Source: VFMC01 sp046331225
GTDB taxonomy: Bacteria; Actinomycetota; Acidimicrobiia; Acidimicrobiales; Ilumatobacteraceae
Length of the DNA stretch: 64,000 nucleotides
Direction of reading: 5' to 3'
Assembly: GCA_046331225.1 (NCBI GenBank)
Contig: JAXLRF010000002.1
Span: 310,001-374,000 of the forward strand
Shown here: piece by piece, positions 24,694 through 38,973 of the stretch
Position numbering within the stretch: the first letter of the stretch is position 1
Layout of the letters: the number at the start of each line of letters is the position of its first letter
Position numbers and translations under genes: made by a program
Notes under the pieces: model-generated
What the model was told of the DNA's origin: nothing
The model's input: the letters and a program-made list of their open reading frames with translations, nothing else
The model's database searches: none

Positions 24694-25947
24694 TCAGTTG
24701 CCGAAGTCCCAGCCGATCCCCTTGGCGTACTGACCGAGGACGTTCTTCGCGATCAGGATCTTGTGCACCTCGTCGGGACCGTCGGCGATGCGCAACGTGC
24801 GGGCGCCCTGGTACATGCCCCACAGCGGCAGGTCGTTGCTCACGCCTGCTGCGCCCCACACCTGGATCGCGCGGTCGACCACACGCGTGTAGGCGGCCGG
24901 CACGTACACCTTGATCGCACTGATGTCGGTGCGCGCTGCCTGCAGCCCCTGGTCGATCTTCTCGGCAGCATGGATCGTGAACAGCCGGGCGGTCTGGATG
25001 TCGATGTAGCTGTCGGCGATCGCGCCTTGCGTGAACTGCTTGTCGGCCAGCACACCGCCGTGCACCTGACGGCTCGCGGCACGCTCGACCATCAGGTCGA
25101 AGGCACGCCACATCTGACCGATGCAGTTCATGCAGTGGTAGATCCGGCCGGCGCCCAGACGGTCCTGCGCTGCCTGGTGCCCCTCGCCCACACGCCCGAG
25201 CGCGTTGGCGACCGGCACGCGCACGTTCTCGTACTTCACCTCGCAGTGGTCGCTCTCCTTGCGACCCCACACGCCGATGCCGCGCACGATGTTCACGCCC
25301 TTGGTGGCGGTCGGCACGATGATCTGCACCATCGGCCCGGACTTCTTGTCGGTCGCATCCTTGTCGACCACGCGGGCCATCAGGATGAAGAAGTCGGCGT
25401 CGATGCCGTTCGACGTGAACCACTTGTGGCCGTTGATCACGAACTCGTCGCCGTCGATCACCGCGGTGGTGTCGAGCGAGCGCGGGTCGCTGCCGGGGTT
25501 GTGCGGCTCGGTCATCGAGAAGCCCGACTCCAGCACGCCGTCGATCAACGGCAGCAGCCACTGCTGCTTCTGCTCCTCGGTGCCGTACTTCACCAGGATC
25601 GACTGGTTGCCCGAGTTGGGCGCCACCACACCGAACAGGCTGGCTGCACCGATCGCGTAGGCCAGCACCTCGTTCATGTAGGCATGGGCCAGGAAGTCGA
25701 GACCCATGCCGCCGTACTCCTTCGGCAGGTGCGGCGCCCACAGGCCGGCCTTCTTGACCTTCTCCTTGATCTCGGCGCGCAGCTCGAGCACCTCGGTGCG
25801 GTCGTGGAAGCTGTCGTCCTCGCGGCGCTCGCGCCACAGCCGACCCTCGTTGGGGATGATGTCGGTGTTGACGATCTCGGCGGTGCGCATGCGGATGTCG
25901 TTGATCCGCTCGTCGAGCGTCGGGATCGGCTTGCAGTTCATGGCCAT
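24694..25947 (-). CDS. Acyl-CoA dehydrogenase (ACAD10/11-like)
   Basis: The 417-residue flavoprotein has an N-terminal helical domain (WAPHLPKEYGGMGLDFLAHAY), the FAD-binding beta domain (GFSMTEPHNPGSDPRSLDTT, VINGHKWFTSNG, a tryptophan motif for FAD) and a C-terminal helical bundle with GVLADKQFTQGAIADSYIDI, IKVYVPAAYTRVVDRAIQVWGAAGVS and WGMYQGARTLRIADGPDEVHK. The signature matches ACAD11-type enzymes for long, branched or hydroxy-acyl CoAs; the substrate is unknown. TACGGT (25954-25959) lies 6 nt before the ATG at 25947. The gene stands 54 bp downstream of surE but has its own promoter, so it is not part of the NRPS-PKS operon by necessity. Confidence 0.93.
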   Translation of the reverse strand: MAMNCKPIPTLDERINDIRMRTAEIVNTDIIPNEGRLWRERREDDSFHDRTEVLELRAEIKEKVKKAGLWAPHLPKEYGGMGLDFLAHAYMNEVLAYAIGAASLFGVVAPNSGNQSILVKYGTEEQKQQWLLPLIDGVLESGFSMTEPHNPGSDPRSLDTTAVIDGDEFVINGHKWFTSNGIDADFFILMARVVDKDATDKKSGPMVQIIVPTATKGVNIVRGIGVWGRKESDHCEVKYENVRVPVANALGRVGEGHQAAQDRLGAGRIYHCMNCIGQMWRAFDLMVERAASRQVHGGVLADKQFTQGAIADSYIDIQTARLFTIHAAEKIDQGLQAARTDISAIKVYVPAAYTRVVDRAIQVWGAAGVSNDLPLWGMYQGARTLRIADGPDEVHKILIAKNVLGQYAKGIGWDFGN

Positions 25948-25953
25948 GCGCCG

Positions 25954-25959
25954 ACCGTA
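25954..25959 (-). promoter_or_regulatory. -10 box TACGGT of the acyl-CoA dehydrogenase gene
   Basis: TACGGT ends 6 nt before the ATG at 25947. Confidence 0.45.
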
Positions 25960-26001
25960 GGGATCGCGGGCCCGTCGATCCAGGGTCGGACGGCCCGGGC
26001 G

Positions 26002-26835
26002 TCAGCCGAGCAGGCGGGCGAGGCCGGCCTCGGCGGCCGTCAGGTCGGCGCGGTCGTGCGCCTCGATGCGGGTGAGATAGCTCACCGCCACCTTGCCCTC
26101 CTCGACCATGCCACCGTCGGTGTCGGGCGGCAGCTCGACGGCGTCACCCCACTCCATCTTCACGATGTACGCGTCCTCGTGCCCCTCCTTGGGCGACAGG
26201 GTCGCGCTCGACATGCGACGAGGCGGCTCGAGGCCCACGCGTGCATGGCCCCATCCGCTGATCTCGTCGAGCTCGCAGTTGGGCACGTTGATGTTCACCA
26301 CGGCAGCATCGGTGAGCGAGCCGGCGGCGATCGCCTCGACCATGCCGCCGACGAAGCTGCTCGCCACGGCGGCCGCGGTGTGCCACTTCTGGCCGACGAG
26401 CATCTCGTCCCAACCCTGCCCCTCCACACCGAACCCGGTGACCGCCTGGCTCACGGCGACACCGGGGATGCGGCCGTTGCGGCCGCTCAAGCAGGCGCCG
26501 ACGGTGCCCGAGTGGTACACCGACCGACCGACGTTGACGCCCGGGTTGATGCCCGAGACGATCAGGTCGAACGGCTCGCCGAACGCACCCAGGCGGGCGA
26601 ACATCACGCACAACGCCGGCGGCCCCGACACCGACCACGCCTCGTCGATGCCGTCGATGTGACGCCGGCACACCTCGGGCACGATCAGGTGCAGGGCACC
26701 GAGCGCGGCACCGGCGCCCGAGAACTCGCGGTCCGGCGCGATGATCACCACCTCGCCGTGCTCGCGCATCGCCCGGGCCAGCACGTGCAGGCCGATCGAG
26801 TCGATGCCGTCGTCGTTGGTCAGCAGGATCCTCAT
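26002..26835 (-). CDS. surE: 5'/3'-nucleotidase SurE
   Basis: The 277-residue protein starts MRILLTNDDGIDS, the SurE metal-binding signature (D8, D9), followed by APDREFSGAG (S39) and VSGINPGVNVG with the conserved Asn (N96). SurE removes phosphate from nucleoside monophosphates and some other phosphates with Mg2+/Mn2+. Its ATG overlaps the stop of the phosphopantetheinyl transferase gene (ATGA), so it is translated with the last gene of the NRPS-PKS cluster. SurE could simply be a passenger, or it could act on a phosphorylated pathway compound or 3',5'-ADP released from coenzyme A by PPTase; only the coupling is seen. Confidence 0.94.
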   Translation of the reverse strand: MRILLTNDDGIDSIGLHVLARAMREHGEVVIIAPDREFSGAGAALGALHLIVPEVCRRHIDGIDEAWSVSGPPALCVMFARLGAFGEPFDLIVSGINPGVNVGRSVYHSGTVGACLSGRNGRIPGVAVSQAVTGFGVEGQGWDEMLVGQKWHTAAAVASSFVGGMVEAIAAGSLTDAAVVNINVPNCELDEISGWGHARVGLEPPRRMSSATLSPKEGHEDAYIVKMEWGDAVELPPDTDGGMVEEGKVAVSYLTRIEAHDRADLTAAEAGLARLLG

Positions 26836-27464
26836 CGGGATCCATCTTGGCGCGCGTCGACGACGAGCGCGACGACCCGACCGCCGACACGAGCCGAACT
26901 CCCGGTGAACTCGCGGTGTGCATCGAGCACCATCGCGGTGAACCCGCCCTGGGCGCCCGGCGTGACCCGCACGTCGTCGTGGCCGAGCATCCGCCCACCC
27001 GTGGTGCTCCACGCCTTGTAGACGGCCTCCTTGACGACGAACACCCACGTGGGGTCGAGCCCGTGCTCCTCCGGCCGCAGCACCACGGCGGCCACCTCGC
27101 CGTCGACCGCCCCTTCGGGCTCGACGTCGATCCCGACCGCCACCACACGGGGGTCGGTGCTCACCACCGCCACGGCCAGCTCGTCGTCGTGGGCCAAGCT
27201 CGCCACCACACCCGCCGGCACGGCCGGCGCGCGGGTGGCCAGCACGGTGACCGGCCCGTCGGTGCCGAGCAGCGAGCGCAGCAGGGCCCGCCCCGTCGCG
27301 AACTCGCGCCGGCGCTTTGCCACCGCGCCCGCGACGATCGCCGCCTCATCGGGGTGCAACCCGGCCTCGTCGGCCGCGTCGATCGTCCGAGCGCCCACGC
27401 GCACGGACGACGGGGCCAGCGCACGCAGCGCGGCGTCGACCGCGTCGACCGCGGCGGCGCTCAC
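26832..27464 (-). CDS. 4'-phosphopantetheinyl transferase (Sfp/EntD type)
   Basis: The 210-residue enzyme transfers the phosphopantetheine arm of CoA to the serine of carrier domains. Motifs: RREFATGRALLRSLLG, SLAHDDELAVAVV, VGIDVEP (D113, E115, Mg2+ binding) and FVVKEAVYKAW (K145, E146, K150). It most likely primes the PCP of the NRPS (S1516) and the ACP of the PKS (S1823). The GTG at 27464 is preceded by GAGGGC, a weak ribosome site, and lies 11 bp after the PKS stop codon; the long open frame upstream of this GTG is antisense-like noise in the PKS region, not coding. It overlaps surE by 4 bp. Confidence 0.92.
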   Translation of the reverse strand: MSAAAVDAVDAALRALAPSSVRVGARTIDAADEAGLHPDEAAIVAGAVAKRRREFATGRALLRSLLGTDGPVTVLATRAPAVPAGVVASLAHDDELAVAVVSTDPRVVAVGIDVEPEGAVDGEVAAVVLRPEEHGLDPTWVFVVKEAVYKAWSTTGGRMLGHDDVRVTPGAQGGFTAMVLDAHREFTGSSARVGGRVVALVVDARQDGSR

Positions 27465-27475
27465 GCCCTCGCCCG

Positions 27476-33979
<6,504 letters not shown>

Positions 33980-34023
33980 GTGTGGTTCTCCGGGCGGTTC
34001 GTCTGGGAGGGACGTTCGAGATG

Positions 34024-37000
34024 TCAGCGCGCTCGGGCGCGACGCCGTTCGAGGTTCTCACGCCGGCGCGACGCGCGGTCGGCGCTCTGCTGCATCGCCG
34101 CCGACGACGAGTCGGAGGTGAGCGAGTTGGCGAAGCTGCGGATCGTCGGGAAGCGGTACAGCTCGGTGAGCGCCAGCGGCCGCTCGAGCACCTCCTTCAG
34201 ACGGCGGTGCATGCGCACCACCAGCAGCGAGTGGCCGCCGATGTCGAAGAAGTTGTCGTCCACACCGATCGACTGGCGACCGAGGGTCTCCTGCCACACC
34301 TCGAGCACCTGGCGCTCGAGGTCGTTCTCGGCCTCGGCCACGGGGCCGCCGTCGAACTGGCCGAGCACCGACGCGAGCGACGGCAGGCCGTTGCGGTCGA
34401 TCTTGCCGTTGGGCGTGTGCGGCAGGTCGTCGAGCACGATCACGTGGTTGGGGATCATCGGATCCGGCAGGTTGACCCGCAGGTGGTCCTTCAGCTCGGA
34501 CGGCTGCAGGTGCGCACCGTCCTTGGCCGACACGAAGCCGACCAGCTGCTGATCGCCCGGGCTCTCCTCGCGCACCACGACGACGCATTCGCGCACGTCG
34601 GGGTGCTGACCGAGGCGGGCCTCGATCTCGCCGAGCTCGATGCGGTAGCCGCGGATCTTCACCTGGTGGTCGATGCGACCGAGGAAGTCGATGATGCCCG
34701 TGCCGTCGGGCAGCGCACGCCACTTCGCGAGGTCGCCGGTCTTGTACATGCGGGCGCCGGGCACGAACGGGTCGGCGACGAAGCGCTCGGCCGTCAGCTC
34801 GGGACGCTGGTGGTAGCCACGCACCACACCGTCGCCGCCGATCCACAGGTCGCCGGGCACGCCCGGGGGCAACGGCTGCAGGTTGCGGTCGAGGATGTAG
34901 ATCTTCGTGTTCGCGATCGGGGTGCCGATGGGGATCGTGTCGAGCGAGCCCTGCAGCTTCCACGTCGTCGACCAGATCGTGGTCTCCGTCGGGCCGTACA
35001 TGTTGGTGACGTTGCCCGTGCGCGAGTTGTTCACGAGGTCCTTCGCGAGCTGCACCGGGAACGCCTCACCACCGACGTACAGGTGGGCGACGTCGCCGAG
35101 CGCGGCGCGGGTGTCGTCCTCGAGCGAGAACATGCGGGCCATCGACGGCGTGCACTGCAGGTGGGTCACCTGGTGGCGGCGCAGCTGGGCGGCCGGCGAC
35201 AGGTCGATCTGGCTCGACGGGTGCGCCACGGTCGCGAGCGACGGCGCCGGCGCGTTGGCCAGGTTCTTCGCCTCGTCGAGGAACGTGAGGCTCTCGAGCA
35301 CCGTGTCGGTGGGGACACCGAAGTCGATCAGGCAGCCGATCTCGTCGACGCCGATGCCCTTCAGCTTGTCGACCATCGGCTGGCAGCTCTCGGGCGTGCC
35401 GAACAGACCGCTCGTCTCGTAGTAGCGCAAGAACGCGAACTCGAGCACCGCGTCGGTGTCCTCGGGGCTCAGCTGGGCGATCAGGTCGTCGTCGCTCGAG
35501 ACGTCGTAGCCCTCGGGGCGCTGGAACGCCGGGAACGCCCAGGCGTACTCCTTCACCAGCGACACCGACGTGCCCAGGTAGTCCTTCAGCGGCTGGCGCA
35601 CCAACTCGCGCACCTCGTCGTCGTCCTCGCCGATGTAGGTGTGCAGCATCAGCGAGACGATGCCGGTGGCCGGGTCGTAGCCGGCGTCGGCGCGGGCCTG
35701 ACGGTACGCCTCGAGCTTGGGCGCCAGCTGCTCGACGCTCTGGCCGAGCAGGTGGGTGAGGATGTTGGCGCCGATCTTGCCGGCCTCGATGAACGTGTCG
35801 GGGTTGCCGGCCGTGGTGACCCACACCGGCAGCTCGGCCTGCACCGGGCGGGGCAGCGTGGTGATGTGCTCCTCGACGCCGTTGACACCCGAGAACGTGA
35901 CGGTCTCGCCACGCCACAGCGCGCGCACCTTCTCGATGTCGCGGAACATGTTCTTCTTCGCCTCGGCGTAGTTCTCCGGCATCAGCACGAAGTCGCGAGG
36001 CCACCATCCGGACGCGATCGACAGGCCCACACGACCGTTGGAGAGGTTGTCGACCATGCTCCACTGCTCGGCCACGCGGATCGGGTGGTGCAGCGGCAAC
36101 ACGACCGAGCCCGAGCGGATCTGCACGTTCTCGGTGATCGCTGCGAGCGCGGCGCCGGCGACGGCCGGGTGCGGGTAGAGACCACCGAAGGCGTGGAAGT
36201 GACGCTCCGGCGTCCACACGGCGTTGAACCCGTGGGTGTCGGCGAACTTCGCGCCTTCGAGCATCAGGCGGTACTTGCTCTTGCCGTGGCCCTCGGCCGC
36301 GTCGCCCGAGAAGTAGAAGAGCGAGAACTCCATCTTCTTGTCGGCGTGCTGGCGGACGAACTCGTCGTCGAGGTCGTCGTCGCCGAGCTTGTCGTGGTCG
36401 AGGTAGACGACGACGCTGAAGCCCCGGGTGACCGTGTAGAGCAGCTCGAGCACCGAGATGTCGAACGACAGGCTGGTGACGGCGAACCAGGTGGCGGGCA
36501 GGTCGTGCGCGACCACCGAGTCCATGCCGGCGAAGAAGTTGACCGCGTTGCGGTGCTCGATCAGCACGCCCTTCGGCAGACCGGTGCTGCCCGAGGTGTA
36601 GATGCAGTACGCGAGGTGCTGCGGACCGGTGGCCGCACGCACACGCTCGGTGCTCTGACGGTCGATCTGCGCGGCATCGGTGTCGAGCCGCAGCACGTGG
36701 GCCGTGCTGTCGTCGGGCAGCGGCAGGATGCGCTCGAGCCGGCCGAGCGTGATCACCACGCCGCAGCCGCTGTCGCGGATCATGTGCTCGAGACGGTCGG
36801 GCGGGTAGGTCGGGTCGAGCGGCACGTACGCACCGCCGGCCTTCTGCACGCCGAGGACGGCGATCATCAGCTCGAGGCTGCGCTCGACGTGCACGCCGAC
36901 GAGCGAGTCGGGGCCGACGCCGAGCTCGCGCAGGTACGCGGCCACCTGGTTGGCGCGGGCGTCGAGGTCGCGGTAGGTGATGCTGCGGTCCTCGAAGATC

Positions 37001-38775
37001 ACCGCCGTCGTGTCGGGCGAGCGGTCGACCTGTTCCTCGAACAGGTGGTGGATGCACGCGTCGGTGCGGTAGTCGACGGCCGTGTCGTTCCAGGCCTCGA
37101 GCACCTGGGTGCGCAGGCTCGGGCCGAGCAGGTCGACGTGCGACAGCGCGGTGTCGGGCTGCGCGGCGATCGACTCGAGCACGGCTCGGAAGCAGGCGAC
37201 GAACAGCTCGGCATCGCCGGCCGACACGAGCGCCTGGTCGACGGCGACGGAGACGCTGGTGCCGTCGACACCGAGCTCGGCCACGGTGCCGGGTGCGGTG
37301 GCCGTGCTGGCGCCGCCGAGGCGCACGGCGATCGGGGCGATGGTGCCGCCGGCGAGCTCGCGACGCTTGCGCAGCTCGGGGTCGCGGCCGATCAGGTCGA
37401 GCAACCACGAGCCCTTGGTGTCGAGCTGGGCGAGCTCGCGTGCGATCGCGTCGATGGCGTGCGCGGCCGGCTGGTCGGTGTCGAGCTCGACCGACATCGG
37501 CACCTGGCTCGACACGAGCGGGCTGGCCGACGCGGCCAACGCTGCGGTGGCCGGCGTGGTGAGGGCGAGGTGGAACTGCTGCTTGCCCGACAGGCGGGCG
37601 AGCGTCGTGGCGAAGGCGGCGACCACCGCGGTGGTGGGATCGACGCCCGCCCCGAAGGTCGGCAGCGTCACCGGGATCGACACGAGGTTCGCGTGGTGGT
37701 CGGCCGACGGCGTGCCGGCCCACGGCAGCTCGACCGGCTCGATCGTCGACAGACGCGAGATGAACGAGCGCTCGCTCTTCGCGAGGCGTGCACCGAGGGC
37801 GGTGAGCTCGTCGGCGCGCGCATCGTCGAGCACCGGCAGCTGCGTACCGCTGCGGATGCCGAGCAGCACGGCGGCGTCGGCGACGCTGATCTCGTCACCC
37901 GTCAGGGTCTCGAAGCCGCTCAGCGCGATCGCGCCATCGCTGGTCGCGACGACGATCTCGCCGTCGCTCTCGAGCACCTCGCCGGGCGCGCCCTCGTCGT
38001 CGCGCACCTCGGCGCGCTTGACGGCGACGGCACCCGAGGCGGTCCACAGCGTGGGCGAGCCGAGCGGGTTCGAGTAGCGACCGAAGTCGAGGGCACGGAC
38101 CAGCCGCTCGAGCTCGACGGCGGGGCGCCGCCAGTCGAGCGTGCACAGCACCGCAGGGCGGTCGTTGCGCTTGTAGGTGGTGCGGGGCCGCGACAGGTCC
38201 TGCGGGGTGCGACGCACGGTGTCCGACGCGAGCTCGTCGACGAGCACCGCGAAGGTGTCGATCGCGGTCTCGAAGTTGCGGGTGTTGATCGACAGCGACG
38301 TCTCGGCCGGCGAGATGTCGAACAGCTGCTGCTTCAGCAGGTCGCCCTCGTCGATGCCGCTGGTGATCTCGTGCCACGAGATGCCGTACGAGGTCTCGCC
38401 GTTGAGCAGCGCCCAGGCCGGCGCGTTGAGGCCGGCGTACGCGGGCAGCGGACCGTCGTGGAAGTTGATCGCACCCTTCGACGGCAGCGTCAGTGCAGCG
38501 TCCGGGAGGATCGCCAGGTGTGTGATCGCGAAGAGGTGGTCGAACGACGTGCCGCGCAGCTCGTCGACCCACGCGCTCGTCGACGCGTCGTACACGGGCA
38601 CGCCGATGCGGCGGGCCCAGTCGCTCACCTTCTGGGCGCCCGCGACCACCGCGACCACCTCGTGTCCGCGCGAGCGCAGCAGCTCACCGCACTCGACGAG
38701 GAGGCTGTCGGCGCCGATCAGGACGCAGCGGAAGGACGACGTCGCAGGCGACATCGGTGTCGGATCAAGGCTCAT
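34024..38775 (-). CDS. NRPS: formyltransferase - half C - adenylation (glycine-type) with embedded luciferase-like monooxygenase - PCP
   Basis: The 1583-residue protein begins with an Fmt/GART-type formyltransferase (about 13-205) with the full catalytic set N104, H106 (INFHDGPLPAYAG) and D142 (GIDEGDLL), then an Fmt C-like region. Residues about 315-555 look like only the second lobe of a condensation domain; no HHxxxDG is present. The adenylation domain (about 570-1465) has A3 YTSGSTGLPKG, A4 FDISVLE, then an inserted FMN-dependent luciferase-like monooxygenase (about 815-1175; MEFSLFYFSG, TPERHFHAFGG, SGWWPRDF), then A5 NMYGPTETT, A7 YKTGDLA, A8 and A10 NGKIDR. Reading the specificity residues gives DILQYGMIWK, close to the glycine code. 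PCP serine S1516 (FDIGGHSLL). Starts with ATG at 38775 and leads a four-gene operon. Confidence 0.93.
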   Translation of the reverse strand: MSLDPTPMSPATSSFRCVLIGADSLLVECGELLRSRGHEVVAVVAGAQKVSDWARRIGVPVYDASTSAWVDELRGTSFDHLFAITHLAILPDAALTLPSKGAINFHDGPLPAYAGLNAPAWALLNGETSYGISWHEITSGIDEGDLLKQQLFDISPAETSLSINTRNFETAIDTFAVLVDELASDTVRRTPQDLSRPRTTYKRNDRPAVLCTLDWRRPAVELERLVRALDFGRYSNPLGSPTLWTASGAVAVKRAEVRDDEGAPGEVLESDGEIVVATSDGAIALSGFETLTGDEISVADAAVLLGIRSGTQLPVLDDARADELTALGARLAKSERSFISRLSTIEPVELPWAGTPSADHHANLVSIPVTLPTFGAGVDPTTAVVAAFATTLARLSGKQQFHLALTTPATAALAASASPLVSSQVPMSVELDTDQPAAHAIDAIARELAQLDTKGSWLLDLIGRDPELRKRRELAGGTIAPIAVRLGGASTATAPGTVAELGVDGTSVSVAVDQALVSAGDAELFVACFRAVLESIAAQPDTALSHVDLLGPSLRTQVLEAWNDTAVDYRTDACIHHLFEEQVDRSPDTTAVIFEDRSITYRDLDARANQVAAYLRELGVGPDSLVGVHVERSLELMIAVLGVQKAGGAYVPLDPTYPPDRLEHMIRDSGCGVVITLGRLERILPLPDDSTAHVLRLDTDAAQIDRQSTERVRAATGPQHLAYCIYTSGSTGLPKGVLIEHRNAVNFFAGMDSVVAHDLPATWFAVTSLSFDISVLELLYTVTRGFSVVVYLDHDKLGDDDLDDEFVRQHADKKMEFSLFYFSGDAAEGHGKSKYRLMLEGAKFADTHGFNAVWTPERHFHAFGGLYPHPAVAGAALAAITENVQIRSGSVVLPLHHPIRVAEQWSMVDNLSNGRVGLSIASGWWPRDFVLMPENYAEAKKNMFRDIEKVRALWRGETVTFSGVNGVEEHITTLPRPVQAELPVWVTTAGNPDTFIEAGKIGANILTHLLGQSVEQLAPKLEAYRQARADAGYDPATGIVSLMLHTYIGEDDDEVRELVRQPLKDYLGTSVSLVKEYAWAFPAFQRPEGYDVSSDDDLIAQLSPEDTDAVLEFAFLRYYETSGLFGTPESCQPMVDKLKGIGVDEIGCLIDFGVPTDTVLESLTFLDEAKNLANAPAPSLATVAHPSSQIDLSPAAQLRRHQVTHLQCTPSMARMFSLEDDTRAALGDVAHLYVGGEAFPVQLAKDLVNNSRTGNVTNMYGPTETTIWSTTWKLQGSLDTIPIGTPIANTKIYILDRNLQPLPPGVPGDLWIGGDGVVRGYHQRPELTAERFVADPFVPGARMYKTGDLAKWRALPDGTGIIDFLGRIDHQVKIRGYRIELGEIEARLGQHPDVRECVVVVREESPGDQQLVGFVSAKDGAHLQPSELKDHLRVNLPDPMIPNHVIVLDDLPHTPNGKIDRNGLPSLASVLGQFDGGPVAEAENDLERQVLEVWQETLGRQSIGVDDNFFDIGGHSLLVVRMHRRLKEVLERPLALTELYRFPTIRSFANSLTSDSSSAAMQQSADRASRRRENLERRRARAR

Positions 38776-38973
38776 GACTCACTGCCCGTCTCTCTGGGGT
38801 TGGGGGAACCCCGTGTGTTCGTTCGAAAGTCTACGGACCACTGCGGAGCGGGGACAGGGGGCCGATCGACCCGTTTGCATCGGCACGAGAGGTGTCGGTC
38901 TTGACGGTTTTCCACAGGGGCGGAGCCCCCGGAGAGCCCGTCGACCTCCCCCGTCCGTGGCACCATGGGGGAC
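38776..38973. promoter_or_regulatory. Divergent promoter region between the NRPS operon and the rRNA methyltransferase-like gene
   Basis: On the minus strand TAGACT (38828-38833) is a plausible -10, giving an NRPS leader of about 45 nt that contains a GGGGTT-5-AACCCC hairpin (38796-38812). A second GGGGC-GGA-GCCCC hairpin lies at 38917-38929. Neither has a U-run. On the plus strand CACCAT (38961-38966) lies 7 nt before a GTG. Confidence 0.4.
38796..38812 (-). other. Hairpin in the NRPS 5' leader
   Basis: A perfect 6-bp stem (GGGGTT/AACCCC) with a 5-nt loop lies about 20 nt upstream of the NRPS start. It could be a post-transcriptional control element or a protein-binding palindrome; no T-run follows, so it is not an intrinsic terminator. 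Confidence 0.35.

Noticed and set aside
24694..25947. Acyl-CoA dehydrogenase as part of the NRPS-PKS pathway
   Set aside because: It has its own -10 and an ACAD11-type sequence typical of fatty-acid catabolism; proximity alone is not enough.
33982..38904. Long plus-strand open frame opposite the NRPS gene
   Set aside because: Antisense shadow of the NRPS; the coded residues are His/Asp/Arg-rich with no recognisable motif.
38917..38929. Intrinsic terminator
   Set aside because: The GGGGC/GCCCC hairpin has no U-run in either direction and lies between divergent promoters.
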